Positions 9,081 through 18,127 are shown, counted from the first letter of the stretch. The stretch: 53,040 bases of DNA from an uncultured Pelagibacteraceae bacterium (GCA_902624455.1 CACNXQ010000007.1:1-53040); one strand, 5' to 3'. Numbers and translations are program-made. Notes: generated from the sequence alone by a model not told the origin.

Positions 9081-10558
9081 TGACACTATCTCATTCAAAA
9101 AAAGAATTTTTAAAATATAAAAAACTGCAAAAAAATTTTCTTTTCTTTGAAAAGATTAATAACTTTAAATTTGACCCTATTCCTAAATTTATGGAAATAG
9201 TAAATACAACAAATTTTAGTTTTCTGTATGAGTCTGTTGAAAAAGGCAAAGATAAAGGGAGATATTCATTTTGTGGATATCAAGAGATAGATAAGATACT
9301 TCTTACTAACAACATTTTATCCTACTCTAGAGGGAGATCTAAAAAGAAAACAGATTTGGGTGTCAAAGGCCTTAATAAAATTAATGAAATAATAAAAAAA
9401 AATAAATTTGAAAAAAATAAATTGCTGCCTCCTATGTCGTCAGCATATTTTGGTTTTATAGGTTATGAAAACATAAAAAGAATTGAAAATATCTCAAAAA
9501 CTAAAAAGAAAAGTGACTTAAAGATTCCAGACATTCTTTTATTCCTACCAAAGTTTATATTAATTTTAGATAATCAAAAAAATATTTTTTATATAATTCA
9601 GCATGTTGATTTTAAAAATAACAGCAGCCTACACTTTGAAGATTTAAAATCAAATATACAAAACCTTAAACAAGAATTTTTAAAGAACACAAAGTTTAAA
9701 GAGATGAACTTTAAAAAGAAAATTAAAGTAAATATTAAGTCAAATATCTCAAAGAAAAATTTTATTAAAAATATTAATATTGCTAAAAAATATATCAAAA
9801 ATGGTGACATATTTCAGGTTGTTCCTAGTCAAAGGTTTGAAACGAAATATACTGGTAGTGTTTTAAAACTTTATCAAGCACTTCGTAAGACGAACCCATC
9901 GCCCTTTATGTATTATTTTAACTTTCCAAGATTTAAGATAGTTGGATCAAGTCCTGAAATACTTGTAAGACTTAGAAATAAAAAAATTACCATTAGACCA
10001 ATTGCAGGAACAAGGCCGAGAGGCAAAACAAAAAAACTTGATAATAAATACGCAGAAGATCTCCTTAAAGACAAAAAAGAAATTGCAGAACATTTGATGC
10101 TATTAGATTTAGGAAGGAATGATATTGGACGTGTAGCAAACAAATCTTCGGTTAAAGTTACTTCAGAATTTGAAATCGAAAGATATTCACATGTAATGCA
10201 TATTGTTTCAAACGTTGAGGGAAAAGTTTCATCTGATAAAACTGCGTTCGAAGCATTAATGGCTGGTTTTCCTGCTGGAACTGTTAGTGGGGCCCCGAAA
10301 ATAAGAGCAATGCAGATCATTGATGAACTTGAAAATACAAAAAGAGGAATTTATGCTGGTGGTATTGGCTATATTACATCGGATGGCGAAATGGATACTT
10401 GTATTGCCTTAAGGACAGGAATAATTTCAAATAATACATTATTTGTACAAGCCGGTGGAGGCGTTGTCTATGACAGTGATCCAAATAAAGAATATGAAGA
10501 AACAGTAAATAAAGCCAAAGCATTATTTAACGCTGCAGAAATTGCAATTGCAAATTAA
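9080..10558 (+). CDS. trpE: Anthranilate synthase component I
   Basis: Converts chorismate to anthranilate with ammonia from TrpG, the first committed step of tryptophan synthesis. The 492-residue protein has the N-terminal regulatory region with FLYESVEKG and GRYSFCGY, equivalent to the tryptophan-binding LLES element, and a C-terminal chorismate-binding domain with GDIFQVVPSQRF, SPSPEILV-type SSPEILVRL, RPIAGTRPRG, LLDLGRNDIGRV and PAGTVSGAPKIRAM. The start overlaps the ppiD stop by one base. No leader peptide or attenuator is possible here, because the upstream sequence is ppiD coding sequence. Lysine content is very high, in line with the AT bias. Confidence 0.97.
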   Translation: MTLSHSKKEFLKYKKLQKNFLFFEKINNFKFDPIPKFMEIVNTTNFSFLYESVEKGKDKGRYSFCGYQEIDKILLTNNILSYSRGRSKKKTDLGVKGLNKINEIIKKNKFEKNKLLPPMSSAYFGFIGYENIKRIENISKTKKKSDLKIPDILLFLPKFILILDNQKNIFYIIQHVDFKNNSSLHFEDLKSNIQNLKQEFLKNTKFKEMNFKKKIKVNIKSNISKKNFIKNINIAKKYIKNGDIFQVVPSQRFETKYTGSVLKLYQALRKTNPSPFMYYFNFPRFKIVGSSPEILVRLRNKKITIRPIAGTRPRGKTKKLDNKYAEDLLKDKKEIAEHLMLLDLGRNDIGRVANKSSVKVTSEFEIERYSHVMHIVSNVEGKVSSDKTAFEALMAGFPAGTVSGAPKIRAMQIIDELENTKRGIYAGGIGYITSDGEMDTCIALRTGIISNNTLFVQAGGGVVYDSDPNKEYEETVNKAKALFNAAEIAIAN

Positions 10559-10559
10559 A

Positions 10560-11135
10560 ATGATTTTACTAATTGATAATTACGATAGTTTTACTTACAA
10601 CCTTGTTCATTATGTAGAAGAGTTGGATTTTGATGTAGAGATTTATAGAAATGATAAGATTTCATTAAATAAAATAAAAAGACTAAATCCACAAAAAATA
10701 ATTATTTCTCCTGGGCCATGCACACCAAATGAAGCAGGTATTTCCATAAATTTGATAAAGAAATTCTATAAGGATATACCTATACTCGGTGTATGTCTTG
10801 GCCATCAAGCAATAGCTCAAGCATTTGGTGCCAAAATTGTAAAAGCAAAAAAGATTATGCATGGAAAAGTGTCTATGATGACAAACTTAGGATCTCAGAT
10901 ATTCAGTGGCATTCCTAAAAAATTTAATGCTACTCGATATCACAGTTTAGTTATTCAAAATAATACCCTACCAAATGATTTTAAAATAATTTCTGATACG
11001 ATTGATAATGGTAAAAAAGTAATAATGGGTATTGAACACAATCAATATCCATGTTTTGGAGTACAATTTCATCCTGAAAGTATAGCAACAAATCCATTTG
11101 GGAAAAAAATAATCAAAAATTATCTTAAGCTCTAA
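10560..11135 (+). CDS. trpG: Anthranilate synthase component II (glutamine amidotransferase)
   Basis: Provides ammonia from glutamine to TrpE. I chose the ATG at 10560, just after the trpE stop, because it gives the family-standard N-terminus MILLIDNYDSFTYNLV; a longer reading from a TTG at 10542 overlaps trpE and adds residues not seen in the family. The resulting 191-residue protein has the triad C79 in GVCLGHQ, H171 and E173 in QFHPES, and the oxyanion segment SPGPCTP. It may also serve as PabA for folate synthesis, as is common when a single gene exists. Confidence 0.96.
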   Translation: MILLIDNYDSFTYNLVHYVEELDFDVEIYRNDKISLNKIKRLNPQKIIISPGPCTPNEAGISINLIKKFYKDIPILGVCLGHQAIAQAFGAKIVKAKKIMHGKVSMMTNLGSQIFSGIPKKFNATRYHSLVIQNNTLPNDFKIISDTIDNGKKVIMGIEHNQYPCFGVQFHPESIATNPFGKKIIKNYLKL

Positions 11136-11137
11136 TT

Positions 11138-12154
11138 ATGAATTCAGAACTCAAAAATTTAAATTCAAAACAAATTAACGGTAATCTAAATTCTGAAGAG
11201 ATAAATAAAGCAATGGAATTAATAATGACTGGTAAAGCAAGTGATGTTGAAATCGGTTCATTTTTAACCGCTCTACAGATAAGAGGCATAAAGAGTGATC
11301 ATCTTAAAACTGCAATTAATGTCATGATACCTAAAATGGTTCCAGTTGAAACAGAGTTTGATTGTATGGATACTTGTGGGACTGGTGGAGATGGAAAATT
11401 CTCACTCAATATTTCAACAGCAACAGCTTTTGTGCTTGCCGCTCATGGCATTAAAATTGCTAAACATGGAAACAGAGCATTATCTTCAAAATGTGGTTCT
11501 GCTGATGTATTGGCATCACTGGGTGTTAATGTTGATATGCAGGTAAACAAAATAAATAAATGTATCGACGAAGTTGGAATTTGTTTTATGTTTGCTCCTA
11601 ACCATCACCCTGCAATGAAAAATGTTGGGCCAGTAAGACAAGAATTAGGCTTTAGAACGATATTTAATATGCTTGGACCACTTTTAAATCCTGCAAAAGT
11701 AAAAAAGCAGGTCGTAGGAGTTTATTCAAAAGAAGTCTATGAAATATACTGTAAATATTTTAAAAATAAAAAAGATACTCGAGTAACAATTGTACATGGA
11801 TGTAATGGTATGGACGAGGTTTCAACAGAAGGTGAAAACTTAATTTATTCTTCGAATTATGGTGAAGTTCTATTTGATCCTATTGAAATTGGTATTAAGC
11901 GCCCTATTCAAAAAGAATTAGCTGGAAATGATAAAGACTATAATGCTTTAAGAATAAGAGAGTTATTTGGTGGCAAAAAGGATTCATTTTATGACATTGT
12001 ATGCATAAATGCTGCTCTTGGAATATTATTATCTGAAGATACAAATTTAACAAATGAAAATATAAAAATAGCATATGATAAATGTACTAAAATTATTGAT
12101 GTCGGCTTGCCTTTAAAGGTATTAGATAATTTAGTAAAATATTCTAATTCTTAA
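11138..12154 (+). CDS. trpD: Anthranilate phosphoribosyltransferase
   Basis: Transfers phosphoribose from PRPP to anthranilate. The 338-residue protein has the N-terminal helical domain (MELIMTGKASDVEIGSFLTA), the PRPP loop DTCGTGGDGKFSLNIST, KHGNRALSSKCGSADVL, and the anthranilate-site segment FMFAPNHHPAMKNVGPVRQELG-like block in two parts, then TIFNMLGPLLNP. All are standard. It starts 2 bp after trpG and its stop overlaps the trpC start as TAATG. Confidence 0.97.
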   Translation: MNSELKNLNSKQINGNLNSEEINKAMELIMTGKASDVEIGSFLTALQIRGIKSDHLKTAINVMIPKMVPVETEFDCMDTCGTGGDGKFSLNISTATAFVLAAHGIKIAKHGNRALSSKCGSADVLASLGVNVDMQVNKINKCIDEVGICFMFAPNHHPAMKNVGPVRQELGFRTIFNMLGPLLNPAKVKKQVVGVYSKEVYEIYCKYFKNKKDTRVTIVHGCNGMDEVSTEGENLIYSSNYGEVLFDPIEIGIKRPIQKELAGNDKDYNALRIRELFGGKKDSFYDIVCINAALGILLSEDTNLTNENIKIAYDKCTKIIDVGLPLKVLDNLVKYSNS

Positions 12155-12942
12155 TGACTATTCTAGAAGAAATAAATGATTACAAACTAGAGTTTGTAAA
12201 AAGAAAAGCTAAATTTCGGCCTATAGAGGAATTGAAATCATCATTAAAGATTGATGAGGCAAAAAACTTTTTATTTTCAAATAAATTATTTAAAAACCAA
12301 GAACATACAAGTTTCATTGGTGAGATAAAAAGAGCTAGTCCTAGTGCTGGAAAAATAATTGAAGATAATGTAGATATATTAGATATTGTTAAAAAATATG
12401 AAATTAATTCAGTTTCCTGTCTTTCAATCTTAACAGATGAAAAATATTTTCATGGTTCAAACGAAGATTTAATAAATATTAAAAAGAATACTAATCTTCC
12501 TATACTAAGAAAAGAATTTATTGTTGATGAATATCAAATTTACGAAAGTAAATATATTGGTGCAGATTGTATTCTAATAATTATGGCATTATTAGATTTT
12601 GATACGGCAACTAAATTTGAAAATTTAGCTCATGATCTAGGCTTGGATGTATTAATTGAAGTACATAATAAGCAAGAACTTGAATATGCTTTAAGAATGA
12701 AGTCTAGATTAGTTGGAATTAATAATCGTAATTTAAATGATTTTTCAGTTGATATAAATAACTGCATTAAATTAAGTAACATAAATGATAGTAATAAATT
12801 ATTTATTGCTGAGAGTGGAATTTCAAAAGTTGATGATATAAACTTGATCCAATCAGAAAGTAAAATTAATACTTTTTTAATTGGTGAAGCTTTAATTAAC
12901 TCCAATGCATTGTTCAAATGCCTAAATAACAATAATTTATAA
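12154..12942 (+). CDS. trpC: Indole-3-glycerol-phosphate synthase
   Basis: Closes the indole ring from carboxyphenylamino-deoxyribulose phosphate. The 262-residue TIM barrel carries the motifs FIGEIKRASPSAG (catalytic lysine), LTDEKYFHGS, LRKEFIVDEYQI, GADCILIIMALL, EVHNKQEL, IGINNRNL-type GINNRNLNDF and AESGIS. It ends the trpEGDC run. TrpF, TrpB and TrpA are not in the window; in alphaproteobacteria they usually form a separate locus. The last residues differ little from family ends, so no truncation is suspected. Confidence 0.96.
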   Translation: MTILEEINDYKLEFVKRKAKFRPIEELKSSLKIDEAKNFLFSNKLFKNQEHTSFIGEIKRASPSAGKIIEDNVDILDIVKKYEINSVSCLSILTDEKYFHGSNEDLINIKKNTNLPILRKEFIVDEYQIYESKYIGADCILIIMALLDFDTATKFENLAHDLGLDVLIEVHNKQELEYALRMKSRLVGINNRNLNDFSVDINNCIKLSNINDSNKLFIAESGISKVDDINLIQSESKINTFLIGEALINSNALFKCLNNNNL

Positions 12943-13011
12943 ATATCTAAGTTTAGGTAATAAATTTAAATTATTGATTTTAAACAAAAAAAATGGATTG
13001 AAATATGTAAA

Positions 13012-13026
13012 GAACATTGGTAGAAC
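13012..13026 (+). promoter_or_regulatory. SOS box (LexA operator), alphaproteobacterial type
   Basis: The sequence is GAAC-ATTGGTA-GAAC, an exact match to the alphaproteobacterial LexA operator GAAC-N7-GAAC, ending 21 bp before the lexA start codon. Possible promoter elements (TTGAAA at 12998-13003; A/T-rich -10 candidates at 13021-13036) overlap it, so LexA bound here would block its own transcription. Position and pattern together make this a strong call for autoregulation and a working SOS response. Confidence 0.85.
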
Positions 13027-13047
13027 ATAGTAAATATAAACGAATCA

Positions 13048-13734
13048 ATGTTAACAGTTAAACAAAAAAAACTTTTAGAATACATAAATTCATTTCAGAA
13101 GAAAAACGGCGTCACTCCCTCTTACGAGGAAATGAAGGCTGCTTTAGATTTAAAGTCTAAATCAGGTATTCACAGATTAATATTAGCACTTGAGGAAAGA
13201 GGATTTCTTAAAAGACTTGCTCATAAAGCAAGAGCTTTAGAAGTAATTAAAGACGGTATTTCTAGCGTTAGAATCTCCAATCAACAAAAGAAAAATGTTG
13301 TTTTGGGTAACTTTAATACTAATAATCATGAAGAAACCAATAGCTCACAAAAATTAAGCACTCTTCCTATGTTAGGTAAAATTGCTGCTGGTACTCCTAT
13401 TGAAGCAATTCAAGATGATAATGATATGGTTGATGTCCCAAAAGAAATGTTATCTGTAGGTGAAAGCTATGCGCTTACAGTTGAAGGTGACTCTATGATT
13501 AATGAAGGAATATATAACGGTGATACCGTTATAATTAAAAAAACAAATTTAGCTGAAAATGGAGATATTGTTGTTGCATTAATAGATGACCACGAAGCAA
13601 CTTTAAAAAGGTTAAGAAAAAAGGGTCAAAGCATTGCTCTTGAAAGTGCAAACCCTCTCTATGAAACAAAAATACTCTCAGCACATAGAGTAAAAATTCA
13701 GGGTAAGCTAGTTGGGCTTTTAAGGAAATATTAG
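13048..13734 (+). CDS. lexA: LexA repressor, self-cleaving SOS regulator
   Basis: A 228-residue transcriptional repressor. Residues 1-66 form the winged-helix DNA-binding domain ([15 protein letters not shown] to RALEV). The C-terminal S24 peptidase domain holds the Ala114-Gly115 cleavage site (GKIAAGTP), nucleophile S149 in VEGDSM and base K187 in EATLKRL. The length with a linker of about 40 residues is typical of alphaproteobacteria. RecA-stimulated self-cleavage would free the SOS genes. The operator directly upstream supports autoregulation. In related genomes moaC and moeA lie between trpC and lexA; here lexA follows trpC after 105 bp. Confidence 0.97.
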   Translation: MLTVKQKKLLEYINSFQKKNGVTPSYEEMKAALDLKSKSGIHRLILALEERGFLKRLAHKARALEVIKDGISSVRISNQQKKNVVLGNFNTNNHEETNSSQKLSTLPMLGKIAAGTPIEAIQDDNDMVDVPKEMLSVGESYALTVEGDSMINEGIYNGDTVIIKKTNLAENGDIVVALIDDHEATLKRLRKKGQSIALESANPLYETKILSAHRVKIQGKLVGLLRKY

Positions 13735-13773
13735 CATTTTTAAGCTTTTTTTATTCCTTAAATAGTTTATTAA

Positions 13774-13782
13774 ATGGCGTAA
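13774..13782 (+). other. Two-codon minicistron overlapping the gltA start
   Basis: ATG-GCG-TAA at 13774-13782 ends on the A of the gltA ATG (TAATG). It is preceded only by A/T-rich sequence without a clear ribosome binding site. It may be chance, or a start-stop element that helps ribosomes re-initiate at gltA. Confidence 0.2.
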
Positions 13783-15104
13783 TGGTTAAGAAGAAAAAGA
13801 AATCACAAAATTTAAAAGCTGAACTCAAAATAAATAATAAAACTTATTCATTACCGATTTATGATTCAACGGCTGGTGAAAAAGTACTAGATATTTCAAA
13901 GTTACACCAAGAGTCTAATTATTTTACATATGATCCTGGATTCTCTTCCACAGCGTCTTGTGAATCTAAAATTACATTTATTGACGGTAATAAAGGTATA
14001 TTAAAATACAGAGGATATGATGTAGCTGAGTTAGCTACGAAGAGTGATTTTATAGAAGTTACAAATTTACTTATTTATGGTGATCTACCAAATAAGGCCC
14101 AATTAAATAAATATAGAAAATTAATTGCTAGACATACACTTTTACATGATCAAATTGTAAACTTTTTTCAAGGATTTAGAAGAGACGCTCATCCAATGGC
14201 CATGATGGTTGGCGTTATGGGGGCTTTATCTTCTTTCTATCAAGATTCATTAGATATAAATGATCCACATCAAAGACAAGAAGCTACAAGAAGAATAATT
14301 GCAAAAGCAGCAACCATTGGAGCTATGGCATACAAATATTCAATTGGACAGGCATTTGTATCTCCAAAAAATAATTTAAATTATGCAGAAAACTTTCTTC
14401 ATATGTGTTTTAGTCATTCAGCTGAAAAATATAAAATTTCGCCAGTATTGGCTAAGGCAATGGATGTTATCTTTATATTACATGCAGATCATGAACAAAA
14501 TGCATCTACATCAACTGTTCGTTTAGCTGGTTCATCTGGTGCGAACCCTTTTGCTTGTATTGCTGCAGGTGTAGCTTCTTTATGGGGACCTGCACATGGT
14601 GGAGCAAATCAGGCAGCTTTAGAAATGCTTGAAGAAATTGGTGATACAAAAAATATTAAGAAATACATTTCTAAAGCTAAGGACAAAGAGGATAAATTTA
14701 AATTAATGGGCTTTGGTCATAGGGTCTATAAGAACTATGATCCTCGCGCAAAAATATTAAAACAGGTATGTTCTAAAGTTCTGAAACATGTAGGTATTAA
14801 GAATGATCCAATTTTAAAACTTGCCATTGAATTAGAAAAGATTGCCTTAAAAGATAATTATTTTAAAGAAAAAAAATTATACCCTAATGTTGATTTTTAC
14901 TCAGGTATAATTTTAAGAGCTATTGGTTTCCCTCCAGAAATGTTTACTGTTATTTTTGCAATCGCTAGAACGGCTGGTTGGACAGCTCAATGGACAGAAA
15001 TGACCGAGGATCCAATTCAAAAAATCGGAAGACCTAGGCAACTGTACACTGGAAAAGTAAAACTTAAATACGGTCAAAATAGATCAACAAAAAATACACG
15101 ATAA
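13782..15104 (+). CDS. gltA: Citrate synthase
   Basis: Condenses acetyl-CoA and oxaloacetate at the entry of the TCA cycle. The 440-residue length and lysine-rich N-terminus match the type II (hexameric, Gram-negative) form. Key segments are present: H234 in [11 protein letters not shown]272 in [11 protein letters not shown]313 in [13 protein letters not shown] and the catalytic aspartate in NVDFYSG. The start is the ATG at 13782, which yields MVKKKKKS; an earlier ATG at 13774 stops after two codons. The stop codon abuts the stop of lpxI on the other strand. In many relatives gltX and comEC lie upstream and lpxB next door; none are here. Confidence 0.97.
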   Translation: MVKKKKKSQNLKAELKINNKTYSLPIYDSTAGEKVLDISKLHQESNYFTYDPGFSSTASCESKITFIDGNKGILKYRGYDVAELATKSDFIEVTNLLIYGDLPNKAQLNKYRKLIARHTLLHDQIVNFFQGFRRDAHPMAMMVGVMGALSSFYQDSLDINDPHQRQEATRRIIAKAATIGAMAYKYSIGQAFVSPKNNLNYAENFLHMCFSHSAEKYKISPVLAKAMDVIFILHADHEQNASTSTVRLAGSSGANPFACIAAGVASLWGPAHGGANQAALEMLEEIGDTKNIKKYISKAKDKEDKFKLMGFGHRVYKNYDPRAKILKQVCSKVLKHVGIKNDPILKLAIELEKIALKDNYFKEKKLYPNVDFYSGIILRAIGFPPEMFTVIFAIARTAGWTAQWTEMTEDPIQKIGRPRQLYTGKVKLKYGQNRSTKNTR

Positions 15105-15923
15105 TTAAGCTAAAAATAAATTAATACTTTCTTTTTTTGCTTTTTTGATAAAAGTTTCCTTATTTAAAACTAGTGTAGATAAAGGATCTAGAGCAATTGA
15201 TGCTAGATTAGCCTTTGAAACAATTTCAATAGTTTTTGGTCCAAGAACAGGCAAATCAACTAGCCTACTTTGGTTTTTTTTAGCCATTTTAATTAAAACC
15301 CCTTTATTTTCATGAATTGTTTTATTTCTTTTCCTGATCTCTATAACTCTTTTAAGCATCTGATCTGTACCCTCGGCAGCTTCAATCGCATGGATATATC
15401 CATCTATTATAACAATAGATTGGGCATTATCAAACTTAGACAATGCAATTAAAATATCCCTACCCTTTTTGATATCCATTTTAGTCCTTAAATCTGGATC
15501 AACATTTAAATCCATTTTATTTAATGAATAAGAAGCGCTTAGATCTAATGGTGATTTGATTAGATATCCATATTTCTTAAAGATATTTAAGATACTTTTT
15601 AAAAGAAAATCATCCCCTTTTTCATAGGCATTATATAGTGTCGGTAAATATTTATCTATTTCGCCATCAAGTTTAAAATATTTTAAATTCGGTCTATCTA
15701 TTTTGCCTAAAAAAATAATAATAGATATGTTTTTTAATTTTAAAAGGTTAAGTATTTTCTTAAGTTCATAAACTTTAAGATTATATATATTTTTCTTTTT
15801 TGTTTTAGATTTATTAAAATTTATAAATATCGATTGCTTTTTATTTTTTTTTAAGTCATCAAAAAAAGATTTAGAAAGATCATCATATCCTCCCATAATG
15901 CATACATTTCCTCTAATCGTCAT
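15105..15923 (-). CDS. lpxI: UDP-2,3-diacylglucosamine pyrophosphatase LpxI
   Basis: Hydrolyses UDP-2,3-diacylglucosamine to lipid X in lipid A synthesis; LpxI is the alphaproteobacterial replacement for LpxH. The protein shows the family features: N-terminal Rossmann-like segment NVCIMGGYDDLS, then LNVDPDLRTKMDIKKGRDIL, AIEAAEGTDQML and the terminal DLPVLGPKTIE with LDPLSTLVL. I prefer the ATG at 15923 (272 residues), which gives the usual four-residue lead before the first strand and overlaps lpxA by only 11 bp; an ATG at 15953 adds ten residues and a 41-bp overlap. It is the last gene of the 36-kb minus block. The gene normally following it, lpxB, is missing. Confidence 0.9.
   Translation of the reverse strand: MTIRGNVCIMGGYDDLSKSFFDDLKKNKKQSIFINFNKSKTKKKNIYNLKVYELKKILNLLKLKNISIIIFLGKIDRPNLKYFKLDGEIDKYLPTLYNAYEKGDDFLLKSILNIFKKYGYLIKSPLDLSASYSLNKMDLNVDPDLRTKMDIKKGRDILIALSKFDNAQSIVIIDGYIHAIEAAEGTDQMLKRVIEIRKRNKTIHENKGVLIKMAKKNQSRLVDLPVLGPKTIEIVSKANLASIALDPLSTLVLNKETFIKKAKKESINLFLA
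15107..15146 (+). terminator. Possible intrinsic terminator of gltA, inside the 3' end of lpxI
   Basis: AAGC-T-AAAAA and TTTTT-TT-GCTT can form an imperfect A/T-rich stem just after the gltA stop, followed by TTTTTT (15141-15146). The T-run equally encodes lysines of LpxI on the other strand, so composition alone may explain it. It is the only candidate, because there is no intergenic space between the two stops. Confidence 0.25.
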
Positions 15924-16692
15924 AGAGACAAAGGCCTCGGGTAGAATCTTCATTAATAAAATCTAATAAAGTGTTAATTAATTGGTTGCTCTTATTATGA
16001 TTATATTTGGAAACGGAAACTCTATCTTTTCTGCTTAAAAGTTTCTCAACTGCATTTTTAAATTCCATGATGTCTTCATTCTTAAAGTTTGCTCTTCTTA
16101 AACCAACTAAGTTGACACCTGTTATTTTGGCTCTATTACCTATTGCTAATCCGTAAGGTATTATGTCGTTCTCAACTGCTGACATGCCACCAATCATTGC
16201 CAAAGATCCAATTCTACAAAATTGATGAACTGCAGATAGGCCTCCAAGAACTGCATTATTATCAACTGTTACATGGCCGCCTAAAGTAACTTGGTTTGCA
16301 AATATTGTATTATTTTTAATTATGCAGTCATGTGCGATATGAACTCCTGCCATAAATAATGAATTGTCACCAACTTCAGTTAACATTCCTCCACCTTTTG
16401 TTCCAAGATTAAATGTACAGTGTTCCCTAATTGTATTTTTATCGCCAATACGCAGTTTACTTTTTTCATTATTATACTTTAAATCTTGTGGCACCGCTCC
16501 AATCGAAGAAAAAGGGAATATCTTATTAGATTTACCGATGTCTGTATTTCCACTTATATAAACTGATGGAAATATTATATTGTCATCGTCGATTTTTACA
16601 TTACCTTCTATGATAGTATAAGCTCCAACTGTAACATTTTTGCCAATTGTACAGTTTTTATCAATTATTGCAGTGGAGTGAATTTTAGTCAT
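15913..16692 (-). CDS. lpxA: Acyl-ACP-UDP-N-acetylglucosamine O-acyltransferase
   Basis: Adds a 3-hydroxyacyl chain to UDP-GlcNAc, the first step of lipid A synthesis. The 259-residue protein is a left-handed beta helix with hexapeptide repeats from the N-terminus (STAIID, CTIGKN, VTVGAY and so on) to about residue 190, with the catalytic histidine H121 in VHIAHDC and a C-terminal helical region after FKNEDIMEFK. It overlaps fabZ by 8 bp at its start and lpxI by 11 bp at its end, in the classic lpxD-fabZ-lpxA-lpxI order. Confidence 0.97.
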   Translation of the reverse strand: MTKIHSTAIIDKNCTIGKNVTVGAYTIIEGNVKIDDDNIIFPSVYISGNTDIGKSNKIFPFSSIGAVPQDLKYNNEKSKLRIGDKNTIREHCTFNLGTKGGGMLTEVGDNSLFMAGVHIAHDCIIKNNTIFANQVTLGGHVTVDNNAVLGGLSAVHQFCRIGSLAMIGGMSAVENDIIPYGLAIGNRAKITGVNLVGLRRANFKNEDIMEFKNAVEKLLSRKDRVSVSKYNHNKSNQLINTLLDFINEDSTRGLCLYDD

Positions 16693-17140
16693 CTTTTTTA
16701 TCCATAATCATAGCGCTCCAAATAGACTCACATACAAGGTTGTCATTCTCATCTGACATTTTTCCGTAAAACTTCCATACCCTACCTCTTGATCTGAGAG
16801 ATTCAACATTTGCTCTAACTTCCATTTCTGGGAAAACAGGACTTCTAAATTTACTTGACTCAACATTCATCAGATAAACTATCTTATCAAAGGTTTCTGA
16901 TTTGAGCGAATAAGCAATAAGCGCTGCTGCAGTTTGAGCCATCATCTCGATGAGTATTACTCCAGGTACAACTGGATTACCTGGAAAGTGCCCCTTAAAG
17001 AACTCTTCATTATTTTTGAATCTTTTTACTCCTGAAGCTTTCTTTAGTTTTTTAATATCTACGAGACTATCTAGATATATAAAAGGCTCTCTATGAGGAA
17101 TAAGTTCTTTAATTTCCTCAAAGTTTAATTCATTAACCAT
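16685..17140 (-). CDS. fabZ: 3-hydroxyacyl-ACP dehydratase FabZ
   Basis: Dehydrates 3-hydroxyacyl-ACP in fatty acid synthesis and so competes with LpxA/LpxD for the same acyl-ACP. Motifs: IKELIPHREPF, the catalytic histidine in GHFPGNPVVPG and glutamate in LIEMMAQTAA. I chose the ATG at 17140, giving MVNELNFEEIKEL and 151 residues, the family-normal start with an 8-bp overlap with lpxD. A longer frame from a TTG at 17179 would overlap lpxD by 47 bp and add 13 unusual residues. Confidence 0.95.
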   Translation of the reverse strand: MVNELNFEEIKELIPHREPFIYLDSLVDIKKLKKASGVKRFKNNEEFFKGHFPGNPVVPGVILIEMMAQTAAALIAYSLKSETFDKIVYLMNVESSKFRSPVFPEMEVRANVESLRSRGRVWKFYGKMSDENDNLVCESIWSAMIMDKKDD

Positions 17141-18116
17141 AAAATTTTTTATATTTTCTGATATATTTGTATTTATCAATTGCAGGATTTCCCATTACAG
17201 AACTATTATCTTTAATGCTTTTTAAGACAGCACTCTTAGCTGCAATTTGCACATTGTTTCCAATAAAGACATGTCCAGAAATACCAACCTGACCGCCTGC
17301 CATAACAGAGTTACCAATTTTGGAGCTCCCTGCTATTCCAGCCATTGCAGCAAAAATACAGTTATTGCCGATTTCTACGTTATGTGCTACGTGGCACAAA
17401 TTGTCAAAATACGTATTTTCTCCAATTATTGTATCTCCAAAGCTTCCTCGATCAACACAACAATTTGCTCCAATACTCACATTAGATTGTAATATCACAC
17501 GACCTAAATGAAATATTTTGTGATTTGAAAAATTATTTACTGCGAATCCGAAACCTGGTTGACCAATTGATGTATTTCTTCCCACTCTAACATTATCTCC
17601 AATTATAGAATTACTAATTACCACATTTTCTTCAATTAAAGAATTTTCTCCTATCACACAGTTATTATTTATTACAGCTCCATCTTTTATTTTTGAATTT
17701 TTTCCAATTGTAACGCCTTTTTTTATGATTGCTGTACTAGAAATAAAACAATTATCACCTTGTATGTAATCATTACATTCTGATAAATCGTCATCATGAA
17801 TGTCTCTGTAAAATATTGCACTTAATTTAGCTACGGCCTCATGAACATTGTCAACAATTATTAGATGTTTAAATTCAGAATATTTTTTCCTATCTTTTTT
17901 TGAAATAATTAAATTTACATTTTTAGGTATATCAATCTTCTCTCGAAAATTCTCATAAATAAAGAATATTGTATTATCTATATTTCTTATGTTATTTATG
18001 CCTGCAAGCTCATTGAACTCATTACTTTCATCTAGGCCAATAATATCTGCAGATATATGATCAGTGATTTGTCTTAACTTAATAGGACCTAAGTTTACAT
18101 AAAAAGCTTGACTCAT
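17133..18116 (-). CDS. lpxD: UDP-3-O-acylglucosamine N-acyltransferase
   Basis: Adds the N-linked 3-hydroxyacyl chain in lipid A synthesis. The 327-residue protein has an N-terminal uridine-binding domain (about 1-110), a hexapeptide-repeat left-handed helix (about 125-300) and a short C-terminal helix. The catalytic histidine region reads CHVAHNVEIGNNC, and the family segments GQPGFGFAV and GANCCVDRGSFGDT-I are present. It starts 11 bp after skp and ends inside the fabZ start. Confidence 0.97.
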   Translation of the reverse strand: MSQAFYVNLGPIKLRQITDHISADIIGLDESNEFNELAGINNIRNIDNTIFFIYENFREKIDIPKNVNLIISKKDRKKYSEFKHLIIVDNVHEAVAKLSAIFYRDIHDDDLSECNDYIQGDNCFISSTAIIKKGVTIGKNSKIKDGAVINNNCVIGENSLIEENVVISNSIIGDNVRVGRNTSIGQPGFGFAVNNFSNHKIFHLGRVILQSNVSIGANCCVDRGSFGDTIIGENTYFDNLCHVAHNVEIGNNCIFAAMAGIAGSSKIGNSVMAGGQVGISGHVFIGNNVQIAAKSAVLKSIKDNSSVMGNPAIDKYKYIRKYKKFYG

Positions 18117-18127
18117 TTAAGGCCTTA

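Noticed and set aside
10542-10559. Longer trpG start at a TTG
   Set aside because: Adds residues not found in the family and overlaps trpE; the ATG at 10560 gives the conserved N-terminus.
12955-12985. A/T-only palindrome after trpC as trp operon terminator
   Set aside because: AATAA-ATTTAAAT-TATT has no G-C pair and is expected often by chance at this composition.
13735-13770. Terminator after lexA
   Set aside because: There is a T-run but no stem of more than a few bases before it.
17141-17179. Longer fabZ start at a TTG
   Set aside because: Would overlap lpxD by 47 bp; the ATG at 17140 fits the family.
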